A stretch of DNA of 22,872 nucleotides, from assembly GCA_964471215.1 (NCBI GenBank), contig CAYYFC010000026.1:1-22872 (forward strand). Direction: 5' to 3'. Made by a program: the position numbers and the translations under genes. The notes beneath the pieces are model-generated. The model saw only the letters and a program-made list of their open reading frames with translations. It was not told the origin of the DNA and did not search any database. This DNA comes from Archaeoglobus_B sp964471215 (GTDB lineage: Archaea > Halobacteriota > Archaeoglobi > Archaeoglobales > Archaeoglobaceae). Numbering within the stretch: position 1 is the first letter of the stretch; each line of letters opens with the position of its first letter. Shown here one piece after another: positions 6,002 through 14,695 of this stretch.

Positions 6002-7965
6002 CTCAACAACCCCTCAATCTCAGCTATTATCTGTTCGTATTCAAACAACCTCTGACCTATCGCACTCGAAGGACAGCTTGATGCGCATATACCGCAACCC
6101 CTGCACATAACCTCATCTATCCTCGCTCTCATCTTTCCATCCAGTTCCACCATCTTTATAGCACCGAACGGGCAGACTGATACGCATATACCGCATCCAG
6201 AGCACTTCTCCTCAATTACGTAAGCTGTGTTGGGTTCAAGCTCGACAAATCCCCTTCTTATCATAGCCAGCGCCTGCCCAGCTGCAGATTCTGCCTGAGC
6301 AACAGAATCCTGAATATCCTTAGGTCCCTGTGCGCATCCGCATACAAAAATTCCGGACATAGATGTGGATGTTGGTGCAAGCTTCGGATGAAGCTCCTTA
6401 AAGAATCCATCTTCTCCAATCGGAATCTTCAGCATCCTTGCAAGCTCGAGTGCACCATCCGAAGGTTCTAGGGCAACCGATAACACGACCATATCCACCG
6501 GAATCCTTCTAATCTTTCCCATTAACGTGTCTTCTACTACTACTATAACCCTTCCCTTCTCAATCTCCCTCTTCTCTTCTTCATTTACAGGGATGTCTGT
6601 TATTTCAGCAACTTTACCCCTTATAAGATTTGATTCCTCTATCACCCTTCTGTAGAATTCCTCATAACCCTTTCCAAAAGCCCTTATGTCTATGTAGAAA
6701 TTATATATTTCTGCGTCTGTCCTTTCCTTTATCAGATGGGCTAGCTTTAATGAATACATGCAGCATACCCTTGAACAGTATCTGTTAAATCTTTCATCCC
6801 TGGAACCGACGCAGTGTACTATCGCTATCCTTTCCGGTTTCTTACCGTTCACAACTATTTCTCCTCCTGTTGGGCCTGTCGAGTTGAGCATTCTTTCAAC
6901 CTGCAACGAAGTGAAGACGTTTTTAAATCTGCCGTAGCCGTATTCAGGTATCCTGGAAGGGTCGAATGGCTTGAATCCTGTCGCAACGATGATAGCACCA
7001 ACTTCAACCTCTATAATCTCCTCCTTCTGATTGAAGTCTATAGCATTTACCTCACACACCTCTTCGCAGTAAAGCGGACATTTACCTGTCTTGAAGTACA
7101 GACAGTACTCTGGATCTATTATCGGAACCTGAGGTATCGCCTGTGGGAAGGGAATGTATATGGGCTTTCTGTATCCTATTCCCTCGTCAAATTCTGAAGG
7201 AATTATCGGGTCGTAAAGACAGTTTTCTATGCAGAGCAAGCACCCTGTACATACGTCTTCCTTGATATATCTAGGTTTTCTTTTAATCTTCACCTTAAAG
7301 TTTCCAACGTAACCGCTTACATCTATCACTTCGGAATTCGTAAATAGTTTTATGTTTGGATTGTCCTTGACGGCTGTCATTTTCGGTGTCAGAATGCACG
7401 CAGCACAGTCTAAGGTTGGAAATGTCTTATCGAATTTCGCCATGTTTCCTCCGATTGACGGCTGCCTCTCAACTAGATAAACCTCTATCCCTGATTCTGC
7501 TAGGAGAAGGGATGCTGATATACCAGCTATACCTCCCCCTATGACAAGAACCCTTGGAATAACGTCAACTCTTTTTACCTCGATCTCTCTATGGAGTTTA
7601 ACCCTGTTTATCGCGGCCTTTATTAAGTCCAGTGCCTTCTTAGTGGCATCTCTGTGAACCCACGAGCACTGTTCTCTTATGTTCACTATCTGTAGAAGGA
7701 AGGGGTTGAGTCCGGCGTCTTTTAAAACCTTTCTAAACGTCTTCTCATGAAGGTTTGGTGAGCATGCAGCTATTATTATTCTGTCAAGTCCCAGCTCCTC
7801 TATGTCCCTCTTTATCAACTCTTGTCCAGGATCTGAGCACATGAACTTGTAATCCTTTACAACTGCAACACTCTCTATACCCCTTATCGATTCGACCAGC
7901 TCCTTTATATTTACCGTTCCCGCTATGTTAAATCCGCAATGACACACGTAAACACCTATCTTCAT
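5998..7965 (-). CDS. hdrA: Heterodisulfide reductase subunit A-like flavoprotein
   Basis: HdrA is the FAD-containing electron-bifurcating (or confurcating) hub of soluble heterodisulfide reductases. The 655-residue protein has the usual full-length architecture: N-terminal domain with GVYVCHCGFNIAGTV and AACSPNLHEKTFRK; an FAD-binding Rossmann motif VIGGGIAGISASLLLAESG near residue 140; HdrA-specific cysteines in TFPTLDCAACILTPKM; an inserted ferredoxin region (CTGCLLCIENC, later GKCPLYCEEVCEV); and two C-terminal [4Fe-4S] sites, CSGCGICVSVCPFGAI near residue 590 and CRGCGICASSCPSSAI near residue 622. No key motif appears lost. It overlaps both neighbours by four bases. Because the operon also encodes Etf and HdrD-like proteins but no hdrB or hdrC by name, the HdrD-like gene at 11349-12443 may serve as its catalytic partner (inference). 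Confidence 0.95.
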   Translation of the reverse strand: MKIGVYVCHCGFNIAGTVNIKELVESIRGIESVAVVKDYKFMCSDPGQELIKRDIEELGLDRIIIAACSPNLHEKTFRKVLKDAGLNPFLLQIVNIREQCSWVHRDATKKALDLIKAAINRVKLHREIEVKRVDVIPRVLVIGGGIAGISASLLLAESGIEVYLVERQPSIGGNMAKFDKTFPTLDCAACILTPKMTAVKDNPNIKLFTNSEVIDVSGYVGNFKVKIKRKPRYIKEDVCTGCLLCIENCLYDPIIPSEFDEGIGYRKPIYIPFPQAIPQVPIIDPEYCLYFKTGKCPLYCEEVCEVNAIDFNQKEEIIEVEVGAIIVATGFKPFDPSRIPEYGYGRFKNVFTSLQVERMLNSTGPTGGEIVVNGKKPERIAIVHCVGSRDERFNRYCSRVCCMYSLKLAHLIKERTDAEIYNFYIDIRAFGKGYEEFYRRVIEESNLIRGKVAEITDIPVNEEEKREIEKGRVIVVVEDTLMGKIRRIPVDMVVLSVALEPSDGALELARMLKIPIGEDGFFKELHPKLAPTSTSMSGIFVCGCAQGPKDIQDSVAQAESAAGQALAMIRRGFVELEPNTAYVIEEKCSGCGICVSVCPFGAIKMVELDGKMRARIDEVMCRGCGICASSCPSSAIGQRLFEYEQIIAEIEGLLR

Positions 7966-9734
7966 TCATTCACCTCCAAAGACTCGGCGATTAATTCTAT
8001 CAAATCAACAACTTTTAAATCCAAACCGCAAGCCTTAACGGCATCCAAAAACATTACATAATCCTTCGGACAGGCAACAACCAGTATGTCCGCAACCTCT
8101 GAGGCCTCCTTAACCCTTATATACGACGGTTTCTCCTTTCTCTCCTCCATCTTCCATATACCGCCGCCACCGGCACCGCAGCAGAGGGAGTTTTCCCTGT
8201 TCCTCTTCATCTCAACAAGTTCAACGCCTAGGAGTTTTAATATCTTTCTTGGCATCTCATATTCCTTGTTATACCTACCCAGATAACAGGGATCGTGGTA
8301 GGTGACCCTATAGTTTAACTTTTTAATCTTTGCGTTCTTTAAAAGATCGTAAATAACTTGGGTATAGTGATAAACCTCAAATTCCCTACCAAAAAACCTG
8401 TACTCCTTTAGAGCATGATATGTATGAGGATCCGTCGTAATTATCTTATTAAACTTTGCCTTTTCCAAGGATTTTATGTTTTTTTCAGCTATCAATTCAA
8501 ATAAACCTTCTTCTCCAACTCTTCTCAAATCATTTCCAGCATTTCTTTCATCTGGTAGCAATCCAAAATCCAAACCGAGTTTTTTAAAAACTTTAAAAGC
8601 CAATCTCGAAATCCTCTGAATTTCGGGATGGTAACATGCATAGTCTCCTACATACCATAGATATTCCGCAAAATCCTTTCTTACGTCCTTAAATCCTAGA
8701 TCCTTGGCCCAGGAGAATCTAAGCCTCGACGGTCTTCCAAACGAATTTCCGTATCTGTTTATATTTATCAAAGCCCTCTGAATACCTTCGTCGACAATAC
8801 CCTCGCTTAAAATCTTTCTTCTGAGCTGGATTATTATCCTATAGTGTTCGTTGTACGAAGGACAAACCTCCGTACATGCCAGGCATAGATAACAGTCCCA
8901 TATGACTTTCTTATCCAAGTAATCGAATATTTTACCTTTCTTAAATGCAAGGCTTCTCATGGCCTTAAATATTATCCTTCTAGGTGATAACTCCGATCCC
9001 GTTTTTAGAGCTGGACATACCCTATCGCATCTACCACAGTTTGCGCAGGAAAATGCATTGAATACCTCCCTCCAGTGGAATTCATCCAATCTTTCGGATC
9101 CCTCGTATCTGCCATCCTTTTCGAGCAGTCTGTCGAATTCGGTGAATAAAACGGATAGAGGTGCGAAGAATATGTGCATGTGCTTTGAATAGAAAACGAA
9201 GACCATGAAGAAAAGTAAAAGCATTGTATGCGCCCACCATAATGCTTCGTTATCTGCTTTAAATCCTATCGGAGACTTCGACATTAATATGCTCAATACA
9301 ACAACGGATGTTATCAGTATAAGCGTAATCCATGCATCTAAAGTGTTTTCCAAATACTCAACACCTTTAATCCTTCTGAAGAACGCTATTGCAACTCCAA
9401 TTAAAACCATAATACCGAATAGATCTCTTATAAGATGAAAACCGGGTGTTTCTAGGATTTCTATTGAGTATCCGAAACTTACGAGGAGTGGATCGTTTAT
9501 GTATGATATAAGGTAAATAATAAATCCCCAGAATATGAACGAATGAAAAACAGCACCGCTTTTCAAATGCTTCTTCTGGGTTATGTTATGAATGAAGAAT
9601 ACAAGAATCCTCTTTGGCAATCCGTTTAGCCTGTCACTGAATTTACCTCTGCAAGTTCTGAGTATCTTATAAGCTGTATAGAGTCTGTATAATACAAACG
9701 ATATGGCAATAGCTAGCAATACTTGAAAAATCAT
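7962..9734 (-). CDS. Membrane-bound Fe-S/cytochrome b oxidoreductase (EMO-like ETF:menaquinone oxidoreductase)
   Basis: The 590-residue protein fuses a NarI-like membrane domain (about residues 1-190) to an HdrD-like Fe-S domain. Candidate heme b ligands are H64, H100, H169 and H185 or H187 in or beside membrane helices. Two [4Fe-4S] motifs follow at C230-x2-C233-x2-C236-x3-C240 and C281-x2-C284-x2-C287-x3-C291. The C-terminal half carries two CCG-type repeats. The second is complete (YHDPCYLGRYN and ENSLCCGAGGGGIW), but the first has lost its cysteines (WYVGDYACYH, DERNAGNDLRR), so it probably holds only one noncubane cluster. Proteins of this architecture beside etfAB have been assigned as ETF:menaquinone oxidoreductases in syntrophic and metal-reducing bacteria. 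Its placement directly after etfA with a four-base overlap strongly supports that role here. Confidence 0.85.
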   Translation of the reverse strand: MIFQVLLAIAISFVLYRLYTAYKILRTCRGKFSDRLNGLPKRILVFFIHNITQKKHLKSGAVFHSFIFWGFIIYLISYINDPLLVSFGYSIEILETPGFHLIRDLFGIMVLIGVAIAFFRRIKGVEYLENTLDAWITLILITSVVVLSILMSKSPIGFKADNEALWWAHTMLLLFFMVFVFYSKHMHIFFAPLSVLFTEFDRLLEKDGRYEGSERLDEFHWREVFNAFSCANCGRCDRVCPALKTGSELSPRRIIFKAMRSLAFKKGKIFDYLDKKVIWDCYLCLACTEVCPSYNEHYRIIIQLRRKILSEGIVDEGIQRALININRYGNSFGRPSRLRFSWAKDLGFKDVRKDFAEYLWYVGDYACYHPEIQRISRLAFKVFKKLGLDFGLLPDERNAGNDLRRVGEEGLFELIAEKNIKSLEKAKFNKIITTDPHTYHALKEYRFFGREFEVYHYTQVIYDLLKNAKIKKLNYRVTYHDPCYLGRYNKEYEMPRKILKLLGVELVEMKRNRENSLCCGAGGGGIWKMEERKEKPSYIRVKEASEVADILVVACPKDYVMFLDAVKACGLDLKVVDLIELIAESLEVNE

Positions 9735-10624
9735 GATCTCAACCTTTCCAAAAGCAGTGGAACTATTTCTTCGACATCTCCTACAACCCCGTATCTCGAA
9801 ATCCTGAATATGGGTGCGTTTTTATCCTTGTTTATCGCGATAACGTTTTTAGCCTTTACACCCTCAATGTGCTCCATTGCACCGCTTATTCCAAGCGCGA
9901 GATATAGCTTCGGAGATATCGTTTTTCCACTTCTACCGACTTGTCTGCTCCTTGGTAACAGTCCCTGATCTATAACTGGTCTCGATGCACCCACAACACC
10001 GTTTAAGATCTTTGCGAGTTCTTCAGCAACGTCTATTATGTTCTGAGCCCCCCTACCAACACCGACAACAATCTCGGCCTTTGATATGTCAACGTCCTCA
10101 ACTTCCGGTCTTATGATCTCAACGAGTTCTATGTCAACTTTCACTCCCAGTTCGTCGAGCGATAACCTCTCGACTTTCACCTCCTTTTCGACCCTTAAAG
10201 GCTCGAAACTACCCCTGTTTATGAGTAGTATCCCCCTATCAAGCTTCGATTCTATGAAAACCTTTCCACCGTATGAAATCGATTTTACGGAGTCGTTGAA
10301 ATCGTAACAGGATATTATGCAAGGCTGACCTCCGATCAGATCCATTCCTATAGAAGTGTTACCTATTAGAATTATCCTTGGACTGTACTTGTCTATTATC
10401 TTTTCTAAAACGTATCTGTGCAGAGCAAAATTTTTCAGCCTCTCGTCCTCGACATAAATTATTCTATCACTCGCTCCTAGATACTTCAAATCAACGTTGT
10501 ACCCCATTACAACTGTAACGACCTCTTCCTCTGTATGATCGGCAATTTCCCTTGCCTTTCTTAAAATCTCATAGGTTATATCCGATATTACACCGTTTAA
10601 AACCTCAGCATATACCATTATCAT
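9731..10624 (-). CDS. etfA: Electron transfer flavoprotein alpha subunit
   Basis: The 297-residue protein is the FAD-binding alpha subunit of an electron transfer flavoprotein. The conserved C-terminal FAD domain is evident: VVGVGRGAQN, GASRPVIDQGLLPRSRQVG, then GKTISPKLYLALGISGAMEH, AINKDKNAPIF and YGVVGDVEEIVP. The N-terminal domain is shorter and more divergent, ending in the linker EIIRPEVEDVDISKAEIVV. An ATG at 10624 overlaps the etfB stop (ATGA); a second in-frame ATG at 10618 is possible. It forms a heterodimer with the product of the preceding gene. In archaea Etf usually receives electrons from acyl-CoA or other flavin dehydrogenases. None is in the window, so the donor is unknown. 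Confidence 0.95.
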   Translation of the reverse strand: MIMVYAEVLNGVISDITYEILRKAREIADHTEEEVVTVVMGYNVDLKYLGASDRIIYVEDERLKNFALHRYVLEKIIDKYSPRIILIGNTSIGMDLIGGQPCIISCYDFNDSVKSISYGGKVFIESKLDRGILLINRGSFEPLRVEKEVKVERLSLDELGVKVDIELVEIIRPEVEDVDISKAEIVVGVGRGAQNIIDVAEELAKILNGVVGASRPVIDQGLLPRSRQVGRSGKTISPKLYLALGISGAMEHIEGVKAKNVIAINKDKNAPIFRISRYGVVGDVEEIVPLLLERLRS

Positions 10625-11352
10625 GTTATCATCTCCCTTAATATCTTCGCAAGCTTTTCAGCAATCTCATCCGCAGTACCTTCGATAAACTCAACCTTAG
10701 GCTCTGGAGGTTCTTTAAACGTAACATCCAACTCCTCTTCCTCAATACTCAAATCTATCTCCTTGATTTCATGACTCTTCATGACCTCTCTAAGCCTGCT
10801 AAATGGAATGTACCTTGGAGGTCTTTCAGATGTTATTATTCCGAGAACGGCAGGTTTTTTTAGCCTTAAAACACCTATAAGACCACCTTCAAGCTCTTTT
10901 TTAACTATTAGATCTTCTCCATCGATTTCGACACCTATAACGCTTCCTATATATGGTATTTTTAACTCATGAGCTATTAACGATGAAAGCAGACCGTAAT
11001 ACTCGTCTATAGCAATCGTTCCAGTTAAAATCAGATCGTATTTCTTCAAAATATCGGATAAAGCCCTTGCTATTTTGTAACTCGTTGTCTTCGGAATCAT
11101 TATCTTATAAGCCCTATCCACACCTCTTGCGATAGCTGTGAAAAGTGCATCATCTATTTCGGAATACGCTTCTTCGTTTGCCAACCCGATTACATCCACA
11201 TCAAATCCGTATCTTTCCTTTAAAATCACGGCCTGCTCAACTGCGTATTCGTCCATCTCGTTTGCCATATATCTATAAGGCAGTACTTCCCTTTCGGATA
11301 TCTCCAATCCTTCAACGAGATCGGGAACTGCTCTAACTATAACCCCTATCAT
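10621..11352 (-). CDS. etfB: Electron transfer flavoprotein beta subunit
   Basis: The 243-residue protein pairs with EtfA. Family segments include ANEMDEYAVEQAVILKERYG, VDVIGLANEE, LFTAIARGVDRAYKI, the domain-closing ILTGTIAIDEYYGLLSSLIA, IPYIGSVIGVEIDG, and LEGGLIGVLRLKKPAVLGI. Positions that in well-studied Etf read GxQAIDxxxGQV differ here (GTIAIDEYYGLL), and the GADxxxLLSDR-type stretch is replaced by GVDRAYKIMIPKTT. Nucleotide binding may therefore differ from both housekeeping and NADH-dependent bifurcating Etf. A structure-based alignment would be needed to settle the type. It overlaps its upstream neighbour and etfA by four bases each, within the six-gene operon. Confidence 0.92.
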   Translation of the reverse strand: MIGVIVRAVPDLVEGLEISEREVLPYRYMANEMDEYAVEQAVILKERYGFDVDVIGLANEEAYSEIDDALFTAIARGVDRAYKIMIPKTTSYKIARALSDILKKYDLILTGTIAIDEYYGLLSSLIAHELKIPYIGSVIGVEIDGEDLIVKKELEGGLIGVLRLKKPAVLGIITSERPPRYIPFSRLREVMKSHEIKEIDLSIEEEELDVTFKEPPEPKVEFIEGTADEIAEKLAKILREMIT

Positions 11353-12443
11353 TTCAAAGCCTCCATCATAAGTTCTGAAATATCCATAACCCTTAAATCC
11401 AATCCCAAAACCTTTACGGCATCCTCAAACATTGGAATATCCAGTATGCACGCAGTAACCAATACGTCCGCATTTGTCTCATAGGCCTCCTTGACCCTTC
11501 TCTCGGCAAGTCTCTCCTTAACCCTTGTCCTTATAATGCTGTCAAGCCATATACCCCCACCGCCACCACCGCAGCACAGGGAATTCTCCCTGTTCCTCTT
11601 CATCTCAACGAACTTTATTCCCGGTATCGAATTTATTATTATCCTGCATGAATCGAAATCACCGTTTCTTCTGCCCAGATAACACGGATCGTGATATGTT
11701 ACGGTATAATCGAGTTCTGAGAATTCAAATTTGTCTATGTTGTCTGCGAAAAATTGAGAGTGATGGAGTACTTCGGTGTAAAATCCGAATTTTGGATATT
11801 CGTTCTTTAGAGCGTTAAACACATGTGCATCGATTGTGACTATTCTGTTAAATTTGAACTTCGACATGTGCTTTATGTTCTTTAAGGCCAAATCCTCAAA
11901 AAGACCAAATTCTCCCAGAAGTCTGCAGTGATCCCCAATACATCTTTCGTTTTTCATAACGGCAAACTCAACGCCTAAAATCTTAAAAAGCTTCACGACT
12001 GTCTTTGTAACCTCCCTACATCTGCTGTGATACGATCCGTAGCAGCCAGGAATGAACAGTACATCAGTCTCCTTTACATCTTCTATGAAATCTATTCTAA
12101 AATCCAACTCATTTGCCCATTCCATCCTCTTTCTCAACGGAAGACCGAACGGATTCCCATATCTCATTATATTCGTCAGAGCTCTTGCGAGTTCTTCCGG
12201 CGTTTCCTTTATTAATGCCTTTTCCCTTATCCTCGGAAGTACCTCATCCGTAATCTTAATACCGCTCGGACATCTGAATGTACACAGATAACACGATGAG
12301 CAGAACCATATCGTATCTGTTATAGCCTCTTCGAACTCATTTAACCTGAAAAGCATTACGAGTTTCCTGGGTGTAAAGTCCAAAACCTCACCGTAAGGAC
12401 AAGAACCACTGCAAACGCCGCATTGAATACACTGAACGACCAT
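11349..12443 (-). CDS. HdrD-like (HdrC-HdrB fusion) Fe-S oxidoreductase, soluble
   Basis: This is the first gene of the operon. Starting at ATG 12443 (a TTG one codon upstream is less likely) it encodes 364 residues. Two N-terminal [4Fe-4S] motifs, C5/C8/C11/C15 and C48/C51/C54/C58, resemble HdrC. Two HdrB-like CCG repeats follow: FIPGCYGSYHSRC with NERCIGDHCRLLGE, then YHDPCYLGRRNGD with ENSLCCGGGGGGIW. Both repeats retain several cysteines, so one or two noncubane [4Fe-4S] clusters are plausible. There are no membrane helices. It is a paralogue of the Fe-S half of the EMO-like protein and could be the thiol/disulfide-active subunit partnering HdrA, or an Etf-to-HdrA wire. The GAAAATTTTAAATTTC region just upstream probably contains the operon promoter. 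Confidence 0.88.
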   Translation of the reverse strand: MVVQCIQCGVCSGSCPYGEVLDFTPRKLVMLFRLNEFEEAITDTIWFCSSCYLCTFRCPSGIKITDEVLPRIREKALIKETPEELARALTNIMRYGNPFGLPLRKRMEWANELDFRIDFIEDVKETDVLFIPGCYGSYHSRCREVTKTVVKLFKILGVEFAVMKNERCIGDHCRLLGEFGLFEDLALKNIKHMSKFKFNRIVTIDAHVFNALKNEYPKFGFYTEVLHHSQFFADNIDKFEFSELDYTVTYHDPCYLGRRNGDFDSCRIIINSIPGIKFVEMKRNRENSLCCGGGGGGIWLDSIIRTRVKERLAERRVKEAYETNADVLVTACILDIPMFEDAVKVLGLDLRVMDISELMMEALK

Positions 12444-12680
12444 CAATTGCTATGATTAATCATTGAAATTTAAAATTTTCTATTTGTCGAATCGATTCAT
12501 TTAGAAATAATCTAAAACATTTTTGATTTGATAGAATGCTTTTTTTACAGCAAAAAACATAATATATGACCATTAGGATATATACAATACCTTTGGATAA
12601 TTCTGAAGATTATTGAAGAGTATTTGGTTTTTATAAGCCATTATAATTTTATTACCGACATTTATCGAATTAAAAATTCG
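12444..12680 (-). promoter_or_regulatory. Promoter region of the hdrD-etf-hdrA operon and porB 3' flank
   Basis: On the minus strand a TTTTAAATT TATA-like box lies around 12465-12478, about 25 bases from the first codon, suggesting a leaderless operon transcript. The remaining ~200 bases are AT-rich, with T and A runs (CTTTTTTTACAGCAAAAAA at 12540-12558) that could include the por operon terminator. I see no gene here. Confidence 0.45.
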
Positions 12681-13553
12681 TCAAACGTCTAATCCGTATC
12701 TTTCGGCGTTTTCATCTGCGATCTTCTGGATCTCCTTTATTATCCTCAATCCTTCTGGATGTCTGAAGAGGTGCCTAAATCTCCTCTGAACTTTTAGGTA
12801 TTCTTCAACCGGTTTTCTCTTCTTTATTTTCTTAACCCTTACAAGTACGCCGTATTCAAATTCCACTATCGGAAAAAGTGCCGTTTCATACGCCAATCTC
12901 GCAACCTTTATCGTATCGTTGCTGTCGAATCCCCATCCCGTAACGCAGGGACAGTGAATATGTATGTATTTGGATCCCTCGAACTCCACCGCTCTCTTTG
13001 CCTTCCTCCTTATATCCCTTGGAAATGCAACAGATGCTGAAGCGACGTAAGGTGTTCCATGAGCAAGTGCAAAAGCAATCATATCTTTCCTTCTTAAGGT
13101 TTTTCCGGGAAGAATTCTTCCTGCAGGTGTTGTAGTAGTTGATGCACCAAGCGGTGTCTGCGAACTCTGCTGATTTCCCGTGTTCTGATATGCCTCGTTA
13201 TCTAGGCATATGTATAGTACGTTGTCGTTTCTGTGAAGCATAGATGACAGATAACCGACTCCTATATCCGATGTAGCACCATCTCCCGCAAATACGACTA
13301 CGTGACCCTCATCCTCCCTTCCCAATACCTTTAGAGCATTTGCAATTCCAGATGCAACTGCGGGTGCATTTTCGAAAAGTGAATGTATATACGGAACCCC
13401 CCATGCACTCCTTCCATACTGGGAGCTTATGATCTCCAAACAACCGGTTGGATTTACAACAAAGCATCTACCATCCAAAGCCTCAAGTACGTTTCTAACG
13501 GCAATCGGAAGGGCACATCCGGGACAGGCACCATGTCCTTTAGCAAAAAACAT
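12681..13553 (-). CDS. porB: Pyruvate/2-oxoacid:ferredoxin oxidoreductase beta subunit
   Basis: The 290-residue beta subunit binds thiamine diphosphate and a [4Fe-4S] cluster. Visible features are HGACPGCALPIAVRN at the N terminus (two cluster cysteines), NPTGCLE, and the ThDP motif beginning VVFAGDGATSDIG and ending about 30 residues later at ICLDNEAYQNTGNQ. SSQTPLGASTTTTPAG follows, and HCPCVTGWGF near residue 205 adds a further conserved cysteine. Length is typical of PorB. It is the last gene of a porG-porD-porA-porB operon, and its ATG overlaps the porA stop (TGATG). The four-subunit order is that of archaeal pyruvate oxidoreductase. A branched-chain 2-oxoacid (VOR) specificity cannot be excluded from sequence alone. 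Confidence 0.92.
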   Translation of the reverse strand: MFFAKGHGACPGCALPIAVRNVLEALDGRCFVVNPTGCLEIISSQYGRSAWGVPYIHSLFENAPAVASGIANALKVLGREDEGHVVVFAGDGATSDIGVGYLSSMLHRNDNVLYICLDNEAYQNTGNQQSSQTPLGASTTTTPAGRILPGKTLRRKDMIAFALAHGTPYVASASVAFPRDIRRKAKRAVEFEGSKYIHIHCPCVTGWGFDSNDTIKVARLAYETALFPIVEFEYGVLVRVKKIKKRKPVEEYLKVQRRFRHLFRHPEGLRIIKEIQKIADENAERYGLDV

Positions 13554-14695
13554 CAGTATATCACCTCTTCAAACTCCTTAAGACCTTCAAAATAGTACCC
13601 GGGCTTTATCTTCCTGTCCAGAACTTTTTCAACACATCTCACGATTAAATCCTTTGGAACATCTCTCCCACCGAGTCCGACTATAAACGAGTAGATGTCT
13701 GGGGAGCAGCCATAAAGTGCGTTTTTTACATCTATCGTTATAATGCCCTCGTATCCAACCGATATAGCCCTGTCGAATATTATCACGTTTTCGCAGTCGC
13801 CGAGTATTCTCCTTATCTCATCGTAGGGGAATGGTCTGAACGCCCTTATCTTTAAATAGCCAAGATTCAGCTCCTCGGCAACATCCTTAACTATTTCAAC
13901 AAGAGATCCCATTGATATCAGTACAGTTTTCCCCTCCTTATATTCCACAAGACCTCCCCAATCCCGTCTTATTTCTGCCCATTCCTTGAATACATCTTCC
14001 ATGATCTTCTTGGCCTTTAGCATGTCATTATGCATCCTGTACCTGAATTCCATGTAACAGTCTGGTGGAGCAAATGAACCGAATGTCAGAGGATTCTTCG
14101 TTGTGAGTTTTATAGGCGGGTCGTATTCCGGTAAAAAGCTGTCCACAAATTCCTGATCAAGCAGATCTATAGGTTCATATGCATGTGTTAGCTTAAATCC
14201 ATCCATACATATCATGAAGGGGAACATGACCTTTTCAGCTATCTTATAAGCTTGCGGTATTAGCTCGTGAACCTCCTGATTGTTTTCGACGTACATCTGA
14301 ATAATCCCCGCATCCCTTAACAGAAGACTGTCCTGCAGATCATTCCAAATGCTCAGCGGTGCTGACAATGCCCTGTTTGTATTTACGATTAATATCGGCA
14401 ACCTCATACCGGCTGCGTTTAGAAGAACTTCTGCCATCAGTATCAATCCCTGGGAACACGTTGCTGTAAAAGTTCTTGCACCGGTTGCCGATGCCCCGAC
14501 GAGTATCGACGCCGCTTCAAACTCCGATTCCGCAGTTATATAAGAGCATCTTTCAAGTTCTCCGTTTGCGTACATCTCAGCAAGATTTTCGACTATTTCA
14601 GTCTGTGGCGTAATAGGATATGCACAGATTACGTCGGGTTTACAGAGTTTTACTGCATACGCAACCGCGTAGAAACCCCTAACAACCTTAATCAT
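13553..14695 (-). CDS. porA: Pyruvate/2-oxoacid:ferredoxin oxidoreductase alpha subunit
   Basis: The 380-residue alpha subunit carries the pyrimidine-binding domain of the ThDP enzyme. Signatures are CAYPITPQTEIVENLAEM, the catalytic-region YITAESEFEAASILVGASATG, FTATCSQGLILMAEVL, RLPILIVNTNRALSAPLS and the central LTHAYEPIDLLDQEFVDSF. The C-terminal domain includes GKTVLISMGSLVEI and IRAFRPFPYDEIRRIL, the usual Por CoA-binding/oxidoreductase region, with IIFDRAISVGYEG. Together with PorB it cleaves a 2-oxoacid to acyl-CoA and CO2, or runs in reverse, using ferredoxin. It overlaps porD by four bases (ATGA) and porB by one. Confidence 0.93.
   Translation of the reverse strand: MIKVVRGFYAVAYAVKLCKPDVICAYPITPQTEIVENLAEMYANGELERCSYITAESEFEAASILVGASATGARTFTATCSQGLILMAEVLLNAAGMRLPILIVNTNRALSAPLSIWNDLQDSLLLRDAGIIQMYVENNQEVHELIPQAYKIAEKVMFPFMICMDGFKLTHAYEPIDLLDQEFVDSFLPEYDPPIKLTTKNPLTFGSFAPPDCYMEFRYRMHNDMLKAKKIMEDVFKEWAEIRRDWGGLVEYKEGKTVLISMGSLVEIVKDVAEELNLGYLKIRAFRPFPYDEIRRILGDCENVIIFDRAISVGYEGIITIDVKNALYGCSPDIYSFIVGLGGRDVPKDLIVRCVEKVLDRKIKPGYYFEGLKEFEEVIY

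Noticed and set aside
6814..7197. 127-codon plus-strand ORF inside hdrA
   Set aside because: It lies opposite well-conserved HdrA codons and shows no protein-like features; it is a shadow ORF, like the others opposite the etf, por and hdrD genes.
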